DNA of 64,000 nt from ZC4RG30 sp046047615 (GTDB taxonomy: Bacteria > Pseudomonadota > Gammaproteobacteria > Steroidobacterales > Steroidobacteraceae): positions 48,285-112,284 of the forward strand of contig JBJOHO010000013.1 of NCBI GenBank assembly GCA_046047615.1, given 5' to 3'. How positions within the stretch are numbered: the first letter of the stretch is position 1; every line of letters begins with the position of its first letter. Positions 17,635 through 25,088 of the stretch are shown here, in pieces. A program made the position numbers and the translations under genes. Under the pieces are notes generated by a model. The model was not told where the DNA came from and did not search any database. It worked only from the letters and a program-made list of their open reading frames with translations.

Positions 17635-18594
17635 TCAACCGTACAGCGTCCCGGTATTGATCACCGGTTTTGCCTCGGCATCGCCGCAGAGCACCACCAG
17701 CAGGTTGCTGACCATGGCGGCCTTGCGCTCGCCGTCCAGTTCCACCACCTGCCGCTCGGCCAGGTCGCGCAGTGCCTGGTCGACCATCAGCACCGCGCCG
17801 TGCACGATCTTCTGGCGCGCCGCCAGCACGGCATCGGCCTGCTGCCGGCGCAGCATGGCCTGGGCGATTTCCGGGGCATAGGCCAGGTGCGTCAGGCGCG
17901 CCTCCTCGACGGCCACGCCGGCCTTGGACAGCCGCTGTTCCAGTTCCGCCTTCAATGCGCCAGCCACTTCGTCCAGACCGCTGCGCAGCGTGACTTCGTA
18001 CTCTTCGCCGTGGTCGTAGGCGTACTGGCTGCCCAGGTGACGCAGCGCTGATTCGGACTGCAGGCGGACGTATTCGGTGACATCGTCGACGTCGAACAGG
18101 GCTTGGGCCGTATCGGCCACGCGCCAGACCACGACGGCGGCGATCTCCACGGGATTGCCCTGCTTGTCATTGACCTTGAGGCGGTCGCCATTGAGGTTGC
18201 GGGCCCGCAGCGACACCTTCATGCCGGCATGTTTGCGTTCATGCCGGGCCACCTTGCCATCCGGCGTGATCGTGTAGCCGCCGCCGCTGCCGCGCGAGTA
18301 GAACGGGTTGGCCCAGTGGAAACCGGGGCTGCGCTCGGTGCCGATGTATTCGCCGAACAGCACCAGCACGCGCGCCTCGTTCGGCTGCAGCGAGAAGAAA
18401 CCGAAGCACAGGCCGGTGGCCAAGGCGGACAGCAGGGTCATGGGCACGAACCACAAGGGCTGGCCATGGCGGATGGCCAGCACAATGCTGGCGGCGCAGG
18501 CGGCGAACAGGGCGAGCACAACCACCAGCCAGGGCCAGCCGGAGGCCGTGCGACAGGGGCGTTCCTGGCTGGCATGGAGCGAGCGGTCGGTCAT
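17635..18594 (-). CDS. SPFH (band 7) domain membrane protein
   Basis: A 319-residue member of the stomatin/prohibitin/flotillin superfamily, which forms membrane-attached oligomeric assemblies. Two hydrophobic segments lie at about residues 20-65, then the motif LQPNEARVLVLFGEYIGT and the SPFH domain with NPVEIAAVVVWRVADTAQALFDV, followed by a helical, charged region ending near AYAPEIAQAMLRRQQADAVL. It is upstream of and probably co-transcribed with the Arc-like gene. It diverges from mutT with only 42 bp between starts. A role in membrane integrity is a family-level guess. Confidence 0.85.
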   Translation of the reverse strand: MTDRSLHASQERPCRTASGWPWLVVVLALFAACAASIVLAIRHGQPLWFVPMTLLSALATGLCFGFFSLQPNEARVLVLFGEYIGTERSPGFHWANPFYSRGSGGGYTITPDGKVARHERKHAGMKVSLRARNLNGDRLKVNDKQGNPVEIAAVVVWRVADTAQALFDVDDVTEYVRLQSESALRHLGSQYAYDHGEEYEVTLRSGLDEVAGALKAELEQRLSKAGVAVEEARLTHLAYAPEIAQAMLRRQQADAVLAARQKIVHGAVLMVDQALRDLAERQVVELDGERKAAMVSNLLVVLCGDAEAKPVINTGTLYG

Positions 18595-18636
18595 GATGGG
18601 GCTCCGGTCGTGACGGAAAGTGCAAAGGATATTGAT

Positions 18637-19056
18637 GTGATATCACCAGGAAATCAACCTGCCGTGCTGCGCGTGGTGGCTGCAGTGCTGGTCGACCGCC
18701 GCGGCCAACTGCTGATCGCCCAGCGTCCGCCAGGCAAGTGGCAGGCCGGCCGCTGGGAATTCCCGGGCGGCAAGCTTGAACCCGGGGAAAGCGAGGAGGC
18801 CGCGGTGCGCCGCGAGCTGGCCGAGGAACTGGGCGTGCGCGTGGATGTCGTGCAGCGGCTGGGCGACTTCCTGCACGACTACGGCGAGCGCCAGGTGCAC
18901 ATCGGCCTGTGGCTGGTGCTGCGCCACGAAGGCGAACCGCAGGGCCTCGACGGACAGGCCCTGCGTTGGGTGGGCGTGGAGCAACTGCCGGACTGCGACC
19001 TGCTCGAGGCCGACCTGCCCATGGTGCCGGTGCTGCGCGAGGCGCTAAGCGGCTAG
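18637..19056 (+). CDS. mutT: Nudix hydrolase, MutT-like 8-oxo-dGTP diphosphatase
   Basis: MutT removes oxidised dGTP from the nucleotide pool. The Nudix box is complete: GKLEPGESEEAAVRRELAEE followed by LGV, and the surroundings (AQRPPGKWQAGRWEFPGGK) match MutT closely. About 139 residues, somewhat longer than the 129-residue E. coli protein. I chose GTG 18637, which has AAAGGA seven bases upstream; GTG at 18610 or 18664 cannot be excluded. In E. coli mutT sits between secA and yacG; here it keeps that order but is isolated by accessory genes on both sides. Confidence 0.88.
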   Translation: MISPGNQPAVLRVVAAVLVDRRGQLLIAQRPPGKWQAGRWEFPGGKLEPGESEEAAVRRELAEELGVRVDVVQRLGDFLHDYGERQVHIGLWLVLRHEGEPQGLDGQALRWVGVEQLPDCDLLEADLPMVPVLREALSG

Positions 19057-19102
19057 ACTGCGCCTACCTTCACAGCATGCGGCCCAGGCCGCCGGAGCCC
19101 CC

Positions 19103-19501
19103 ATGGCCAACGAGCAGAACCTGCCCGACATCACCTTCGACGCCGCCAACCTCTACCGCGAGGAAGTGTTCACCGATCGCACGGCCGGCACGATCCGCCG
19201 CCTGGTGCCGGTGCTCCCCAGCGGTGAGCAGGATCCCTCGCGGACCGTGCTCTACAGCGGCCAGACGCAGTTGCTGACGCCGGGCGGCGTGCTGCCGCTG
19301 GGGTTCGAGATGGAGGTGGCCTCGCTGGAGCAGGCCATCGCGCAGTTCCCGCAGGCGGTTCGCGTGGCCCTGGAGCAGGCCATCGAGGAAGCCCGCGAGA
19401 TGCGGCGCGAGGCACAGTCGCGCATCGTGGTGCCGGATGCCGCAGGTGGCATGGGCGGGCTGGGCGGCCTGGGCGGCGGTGGGGGCCGGATCAAGCTCTG
19501 A
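19103..19501 (+). CDS. hypothetical protein with glycine-rich C-terminus
   Basis: A 132-residue acidic protein with no signal peptide or membrane segment. The first 80 residues look like a compact beta-rich domain (DITFDAANLYREEVFTDR, IRRLVPVL, TVLYSGQTQLLTPGG), then an acidic helix (about 72-105), and a tail of Gly, Met and Leu repeats (MGGLGGLGGGGG) ending RIKL. I do not recognise the family. It lies 46 bp after mutT and 32 bp before the PQQ enzyme gene on the same strand, so all three may be co-transcribed. Confidence 0.65.
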   Translation: MANEQNLPDITFDAANLYREEVFTDRTAGTIRRLVPVLPSGEQDPSRTVLYSGQTQLLTPGGVLPLGFEMEVASLEQAIAQFPQAVRVALEQAIEEAREMRREAQSRIVVPDAAGGMGGLGGLGGGGGRIKL

Positions 19502-19533
19502 GCCGGTCAGGCGTTGCAAGGGGGGGCGGGGCC

Positions 19534-22077
19534 ATGAACAGCGGGATACTGAAAGTGCTGGGCGTGCTGGCGCTGGCCGGCGCTGCCCTGTGTGTGCAGG
19601 CCGCACCACCGGTCACCGACCAGCGCTTGCGCGCGGCGGATGCCGAGCCGCACAACTGGCTCGGTGTGGGCCGTTCACAGGAGGAACAGCGCCACAGCCC
19701 GCTCACGCAGATCGACACCGGCAACGTGCAGCGGTTGGGGCTGGCGTGGTTTGCGGATTTCGACACCAACCGCGGCCAGGAAGCGTCGCCACTGGTCATC
19801 GACGGCCGCCTCTACGTCACCACGGCCTGGAGCAAGGTCTACGCCTTCGATGCGCGCAGCGGCAAGCCGCTGTGGCAGTACGACCCGAAGGTGCCCGGTG
19901 CCGTCGGCATCAAGGGGTGCTGCGATGTCGTCAACCGGGGCCTTGCAGCCTGGGGCGACATGCTCTACCTGGGCAGCTATGACGGCCGCCTGATCGCCCT
20001 CGATGCGCGCACCGGCAAGCCACGCTGGAGCGTCCTGACGGTCGACCCGACCAAGCCCTATACCAGCACCGGCGCGCCGCGCGTGGCCAATGGCCGCATC
20101 GTCATCGGCAACGCGGGCTCCGAGCTCGGCGTGCGCGGCTATGTCTCCGCCTACGATGCGCGCAACGGCAAACTGCTGTGGCGCTTCTACACGGTGCCCG
20201 GTGATCCCGCGGCGCCCCCTGAATCGCCGCAGCTGCGCGAGGCTGCCAAGACCTGGAGCGGCGACCTGTACTGGAAGCTGGGTGGCGGCACCGTCTGGGA
20301 TGGCATTGCCTACGATGCGCGCACCAACCTCGTGTACTTCGGCACTGCCAACGGCACGCCCTGGGTCGCTTCGGCCCGCAGTCCCGGCGGCGGCGACAAC
20401 CTGTTCCTCAACTCGATCATCGCCGTGCACGCCGACACCGGCGAGTACGCCTGGCACTACCAGACCATCCCCGCCGAGACCTGGGACCTGGATGCCACGA
20501 GCCCGCTGATGCTGGCGGATCTCGCGCTGCCCGGTGGCTCGCGGCACGTGCTGATGCAGGAATCGAAGAACGGGTTCTTTTACGTTCTGGATGCGAAGAC
20601 AGGCCAGCTGTTGTCCGCTGATCCCTACACCAAGGTGACCTGGGCCACGCACGTGGACATGGCGACGGGACGCCCCGTGGAAGTGCCGGAGGCGCGCTTT
20701 GACCGCACGGGCAAGCCGGCCATCGTGCAGCCCGGCGGGCAGGGCGCGCACAGCTGGCATCCGTATGCCTTCAGCCCGCAGACTGGCCTCGTTTACATGC
20801 CGGTGGCGGAGACCAGCACGGCCTTCACCGTCGACCCGAACTACCGGCCGCGCGAGGGGCAGGCCAACGCCGGCACGGGCCGCGCCCCGCCGACGATCTA
20901 CAACGACCTGCATTCGGACGCGCCGCGCCAGTCCCGTGCCTTCCTCATGGCCTGGGATCCGGTGGCACGGCGCGAAGTCTGGCGCAGCGAGCTGCGGGGC
21001 AGCATTGCTTCGGGGGTCCTCAGTACCGCAGGGGGCCTCGTGTTCCAGGGCGCGCACAAGGGCGAGTTCTCGGCCTATGACGCGCGTGATGGCCGCAAGC
21101 TGTGGAGCACCGATCCACAGACCGGCGTGGTGGCCGGTGCGGTCAGCTACGCGGTCGATGGCCGACAGTATGTGGCGGTGCTGGCCGGCTATGGCACGCG
21201 CGACTACTACACGCCCAACCGTTCGCGCCTCCTGGTCTACACGCTGGATGGCAAGGCGAAGTTGCCGCCTGCGGGCGAGATGCCGCCCGCGCGCGTGCTC
21301 GATCCGCCGCCGCCCTTCGGCACGCCGGCGCAGCGCGAGCGCGGTGGCCAGCTCTATGCCCAGCAGTGCGTGATGTGCCACGAGACGCAGTTCGGCAACC
21401 GCGGGCTGTTCCCGGCGCTCAATGTCTCGCCCATGCTCAAGGCCGAAGCGGCCTTCCGCAGCGTGGTCATCGACGGCGTGCTCGAACCACGCGGCATGGT
21501 GTCATTCCGCGAACGCCTGTCTGCCGAGGATGCCGAGGCGATCCGGGCGTTCCTGGTGCAGCGTGCCAACGAGGCCAAGGCGGCGGCAACGGCGCCGCGC
21601 TACGACGATGCATATGCGCGCGACCGCGCCGAGATCGAAGACCTCTCCGCACGCTATGTGTTCGCGCTGAACTGGCAGGACGCCGACGCCTATGCCGCCA
21701 CCTTCACCGAGGACGGCGTGCTCGATTGGGCTGGCGGCGTGGTCAAAGGTCGCGAGGCGATCCGCAGCGAGGTGCGCAACATGCGCGGATATTTCGCAAA
21801 GCGCGAACAGGCCGAGGCGCCGACGCGGCCTGCACGCCTGCGCCACTTCGTCACCAACCGCATCATCAAGGTCGAGGGTGACCGCGCCAGCAGCGTGGCC
21901 TACTGGGTGGAGTTCAACAACGACAACCGCGAACGCTGGCCCTACGTCGGCGCCTACGGCCACTTCGAGGATGAACTGCGCAAGGTGGGTGGCCGCTGGC
22001 TGATCGCACGCCACGTCATCTACAACGAGGCCATGGCGGATCGGGCAGCGCCTGCTGTCAGCCCGGCGCCGCACTGA
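19534..22077 (+). CDS. PQQ quinohemoprotein alcohol dehydrogenase fused to a SnoaL-like domain
   Basis: An 847-residue exported enzyme in three parts. A signal peptide (1-24) is followed by an eight-bladed PQQ propeller (about 40-570) with the vicinal disulfide Cys129-Cys130 (GIKGCCDVVNRG) and catalytic Asp in ETWDLDATSP (about 318). A cytochrome c domain (about 598-680) has the heme site CVMCH at 612-616 and a likely axial Met655 in PRGMVSF. The last 150 residues (697-833) form a SnoaL/NTF2-like domain. The first two parts match type II quinohemoprotein alcohol dehydrogenases, which oxidise alcohols in the periplasm; the SnoaL part is unusual. The substrate is unknown. The 3' end overlaps the convergent SRAP gene by 20 bp. 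Confidence 0.88.
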   Translation: MNSGILKVLGVLALAGAALCVQAAPPVTDQRLRAADAEPHNWLGVGRSQEEQRHSPLTQIDTGNVQRLGLAWFADFDTNRGQEASPLVIDGRLYVTTAWSKVYAFDARSGKPLWQYDPKVPGAVGIKGCCDVVNRGLAAWGDMLYLGSYDGRLIALDARTGKPRWSVLTVDPTKPYTSTGAPRVANGRIVIGNAGSELGVRGYVSAYDARNGKLLWRFYTVPGDPAAPPESPQLREAAKTWSGDLYWKLGGGTVWDGIAYDARTNLVYFGTANGTPWVASARSPGGGDNLFLNSIIAVHADTGEYAWHYQTIPAETWDLDATSPLMLADLALPGGSRHVLMQESKNGFFYVLDAKTGQLLSADPYTKVTWATHVDMATGRPVEVPEARFDRTGKPAIVQPGGQGAHSWHPYAFSPQTGLVYMPVAETSTAFTVDPNYRPREGQANAGTGRAPPTIYNDLHSDAPRQSRAFLMAWDPVARREVWRSELRGSIASGVLSTAGGLVFQGAHKGEFSAYDARDGRKLWSTDPQTGVVAGAVSYAVDGRQYVAVLAGYGTRDYYTPNRSRLLVYTLDGKAKLPPAGEMPPARVLDPPPPFGTPAQRERGGQLYAQQCVMCHETQFGNRGLFPALNVSPMLKAEAAFRSVVIDGVLEPRGMVSFRERLSAEDAEAIRAFLVQRANEAKAAATAPRYDDAYARDRAEIEDLSARYVFALNWQDADAYAATFTEDGVLDWAGGVVKGREAIRSEVRNMRGYFAKREQAEAPTRPARLRHFVTNRIIKVEGDRASSVAYWVEFNNDNRERWPYVGAYGHFEDELRKVGGRWLIARHVIYNEAMADRAAPAVSPAPH

Positions 22078-22750
22078 CGGCAGCGAGCAATTCTGGTCCG
22101 TCGTGGCGTGGCGAGTTCACGCGTGTCGAGACGGGCCAGGCGGATCGCAGGGCATCGTCGTAGGGCTTCAGGCAGGCGAAGGCCGCTTCGGGCGTGCCGC
22201 GCAGCCAGAGGTCCTGGTCCTCGGGCCGCAGGATGGCCGGCTCGCGCTGCTTGCTGTTGTGCACCGTGGCCATGAATGGCGAGGCCGGCAGCGTGATGAT
22301 CGTGCAGGATTCGATCGCCTCGCCACCGGGCGGCGTGCTGCGGTCCCACAGGCCGGCAAAGGCGAACACCGGTTGGTCGGCACAGTGGATGTACCACGGC
22401 TGCTTGCGCGGCGTTCCCCCGCCGGGGAGTTGCTGCCACTCATAGAAGCCTTGCGCGAGCACCAGGCAGCGCTGCCCGCGCTGCCACGCACTCCGGAACG
22501 CGGGTGAAGTGCGCAGCGTCTCGACGCGCGCGTTGATCGTGCTGTAGGGGCCGGGCTCGCCCTGCGCGAACCACGGCACCAGGCCCCAGCGCATCAGCCG
22601 GCCTTCGCGTCCCTCGGTGCCCTGCACCACGACCGGCACGGGCTGCGTGGGCGCGACGTTGTAGCGCCGGAAGCGGCCCCAGCCGCTGCGCACCAGGCCG
22701 AACTCGCGTTCCAGTGCGGCATCGGCGTGGGCGACGTAGCGGCCGCACAT
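22058..22750 (-). CDS. SRAP (YedK/HMCES-type) abasic-site protein
   Basis: Proteins of this family crosslink to abasic sites in single-stranded DNA through Cys2 exposed after Met removal. The 230-residue protein starts MCGRYVAH, which sets the start at 22750, and carries YNVAPTQPVPVV, NARVETL, GFYEW with the catalytic Glu, and the VHN...R...PAILRPED block. In the last block the usual Arg-Met-Pro reads Arg-Glu-Pro (SKQREPAIL), a small departure. It lies 19 bp downstream of the DPP IV-like gene on the same strand and overlaps the convergent PQQ gene end by 20 bp. Confidence 0.88.
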   Translation of the reverse strand: MCGRYVAHADAALEREFGLVRSGWGRFRRYNVAPTQPVPVVVQGTEGREGRLMRWGLVPWFAQGEPGPYSTINARVETLRTSPAFRSAWQRGQRCLVLAQGFYEWQQLPGGGTPRKQPWYIHCADQPVFAFAGLWDRSTPPGGEAIESCTIITLPASPFMATVHNSKQREPAILRPEDQDLWLRGTPEAAFACLKPYDDALRSAWPVSTRVNSPRHDGPELLAAVSAAPG

Positions 22751-22769
22751 GGCCCGTTCCCCTGCCGGC

Positions 22770-25088
22770 TCAGTCCTGCGCGCCCTGCGCCGTGCCCTGC
22801 AGCTCCCGCCGGAAGAAGCGGCGGATGGCCTCCAGGCCATGCGGGCCCATCGAGGCATGGCGCAGCAGGCCGTGCTTGCCGCCGGGATAGGTCATCAGCT
22901 CGAAGGGCCGGTTGGCCGACTGCAGCGCACGCATCAGTTGCGTGCTGTGCTGGAACAGCACGTTGTCATCGGCCATGCCGTGGACCAGCAGCAGCGGCCG
23001 CTGCAGCGAGGCCGCATAAGTGAGCACGTCGGCGCCCTGGTAACCGGCCGCATTGCCCTGCGGCGTGCCCATGTAGCGTTCGGTGTAGTGCGTGTCGTAG
23101 AGCCGCCAGTCCGTGACCGGGGCGCCGGCGACACCGGCTGCGAAACTCTCCGGTGCGCGCAGCAGGCCCATGAGCGCCATGTAACCGCCATAGCTCCAGC
23201 CGTACAGGCCGATGCGCCCGCCATCGACATAGGGCAGGCTGCGCAGGAAGCGCACGCCTGCGCGCTGGTCCTCCACCTCCACGTCGCTGAGCCGCCGGTG
23301 GATCGGCGTCTCGAAACGTGCGCCGCGGTTGGCGCTGCCGCGGTTGTCGAGCGTGAACACGACGAAACCGTCGCGTGCGAGCCGCTGCAGGAACAGGTCG
23401 GTGCTGCCACCGCCCCAGCGGTCCGCGACGTTCTGCGAGTGTGGCCCGCCGTAGACATAGACGATGGCGGGGTAACGCTGGCCGGGCTGCATGCCTGGAG
23501 GCTTGATGAGCCGGTAATGCAGGGTCTGGCCATCCGCAGCCGGCAGGCTGCCGAACTCCGGCGTCGAGTGACCGTCGAGGTAGGGGAAATACGGGTGTGT
23601 GGCATCGAGCGTGTTGGCGACCAAGGTCTGCAGCGCGCGGCCATCGGCCCGCCGCAGCGTCACCGACGCCGGGGCCGTCACGTTGGAGTGCGTGTCGAGG
23701 AACACGCTGGCATTGCGTGCCATGCGCACCGAGTGCCAGCCGGGCGCCTGCGTGATGCGTTCCGGCGCGGACGGCCGGTCCAGCCGCACGCGGTACAGCT
23801 GCCGCTCGAGCACAGACTGCGCCGTGGACATGAAGTAGACCCAGCCGCCGTCCTCGTCCACGCCGGCCAGGCCACTGTCCGGCGTGTCACCGACCGTCAT
23901 GTGCTCGCCCTGGGTCAGCGCACGCAGCAGTCCCTTGTCGAGGTCATAGAGATAGAGGTGGCGGAAGCCGCTGCGGTCCGAGGCCCAGATGAAGCGCGGG
24001 GACTTGCGCAGGAAGTGCAGGTCATCGTGCAGCGGCACCCAATGGGCGCTGGTTTCGGTCAGCAGCGTGCGCACGCTGCCATCGCCGGCCTGTGCCAGCA
24101 GCAGGTCCAGACGCCGCTGGTCGCGGCTGTGGCGCTGCACGGCCAGGCGCTGGCTGTCGGGCAGGAAGTCCACGCGGGCCAGATAGATGTCGCGGTCAGC
24201 ACCCAGATCCACCTCCACCGCCTCCTGCGGTGCCGACAGCGGCGCGACGAACAGCCGGACCCAGGCGTTGGCGGCGCCGGCGTAGGGATAGCGCTGGCTG
24301 ACCACGCGCACGTTGTCGGCGTTGATCTCGAAGCGCTGCGTCTCCGCCACGCCGGCCTCGTCGACGCAGGTGTAGGCAATGCGCGACTCATCAGGCGACC
24401 ACCAATAACCGGTGTCGCGCCCCATCTCCTCCTGGGCGATGAATTCCGCCATGCCTGCGCTGACCGTACCGGTCGCGCCCCGCGTCACGGCGATCTCGCG
24501 GCTCTCGGCGAGGTCGATGACCACCAGGTTCTGGTCGCGGATGAAACTCACGTAGCGGCCCTTGGGCGAGAACCGTGCATCGGTTTCGTAGGCCGGCGTG
24601 TCCGTGAGCCGGCGCAGGGCTTGGGCGGGCGGGGCCGCGAGGTCGTAGAGGTAGAGGTCGCCGCCCAGCGGCACCAGCAGCCGGCGTGAATCCGCGGCAA
24701 AGGCATAGTCGACGATGCCGCGCAGCGCCGAGCTGCGCTGGCGCTCGCGTCGCGCTTCCTCCTCGGCCGACAGCTGCTCGCCGCCCGGCGGCAGCAGCGC
24801 ACGGGCATCGACCAGCTGGCGGTGCTGGCGCGTGCCGAGGTCGAACGCCCAGAGGTCCTGCCGGTCCTTGTCGTCGGCCGCACCGCGCAGGTAGGCCACC
24901 AGCCTCCCGTCCGGCGACAGCTGTGCGCCGCGCAGGCTCTCACCGGCCAGGTCCGGGGCGGCGAACAGCCGTTCGAGTGTCAGTTCCGCCGCGCCGGCAG
25001 GCAGGGCCAGCAACCCCAGCAACAGCGCCGGGAGCCTAGAATGCAGGGCATCATTCAGGAGGTTTCGCATGCGCGCGAGTGTAGGCAT
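22770..25088 (-). CDS. S9B prolyl oligopeptidase family protein (DPP IV-like), exported
   Basis: A 772-residue exported dipeptidyl-peptidase-like serine peptidase that probably removes dipeptides after Pro or Ala from peptides in the periplasm. A signal peptide (to about residue 33), a beta-propeller, and a C-terminal alpha/beta hydrolase are visible. The DPP IV double-Glu substrate motif QEEM is at 219-222; the triad is Ser632 in GWSYGG, Asp708 in GMADDNVL, and His739 in GGKHGL. The start ATG 25088 lies inside the divergent prolyl oligopeptidase gene; ATG 25070 is the alternative and still leaves a signal peptide. SRAP follows 19 bp downstream. Confidence 0.9.
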   Translation of the reverse strand: MPTLARMRNLLNDALHSRLPALLLGLLALPAGAAELTLERLFAAPDLAGESLRGAQLSPDGRLVAYLRGAADDKDRQDLWAFDLGTRQHRQLVDARALLPPGGEQLSAEEEARRERQRSSALRGIVDYAFAADSRRLLVPLGGDLYLYDLAAPPAQALRRLTDTPAYETDARFSPKGRYVSFIRDQNLVVIDLAESREIAVTRGATGTVSAGMAEFIAQEEMGRDTGYWWSPDESRIAYTCVDEAGVAETQRFEINADNVRVVSQRYPYAGAANAWVRLFVAPLSAPQEAVEVDLGADRDIYLARVDFLPDSQRLAVQRHSRDQRRLDLLLAQAGDGSVRTLLTETSAHWVPLHDDLHFLRKSPRFIWASDRSGFRHLYLYDLDKGLLRALTQGEHMTVGDTPDSGLAGVDEDGGWVYFMSTAQSVLERQLYRVRLDRPSAPERITQAPGWHSVRMARNASVFLDTHSNVTAPASVTLRRADGRALQTLVANTLDATHPYFPYLDGHSTPEFGSLPAADGQTLHYRLIKPPGMQPGQRYPAIVYVYGGPHSQNVADRWGGGSTDLFLQRLARDGFVVFTLDNRGSANRGARFETPIHRRLSDVEVEDQRAGVRFLRSLPYVDGGRIGLYGWSYGGYMALMGLLRAPESFAAGVAGAPVTDWRLYDTHYTERYMGTPQGNAAGYQGADVLTYAASLQRPLLLVHGMADDNVLFQHSTQLMRALQSANRPFELMTYPGGKHGLLRHASMGPHGLEAIRRFFRRELQGTAQGAQD

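Noticed and set aside
18637..18646. Perfect palindrome GTGATATCAC in the gap between the SPFH gene and mutT, considered as an operator for the Arc-like regulator.
   Set aside because: A ten-base palindrome is expected dozens of times in 64 kb by chance; there is no second copy nearby.
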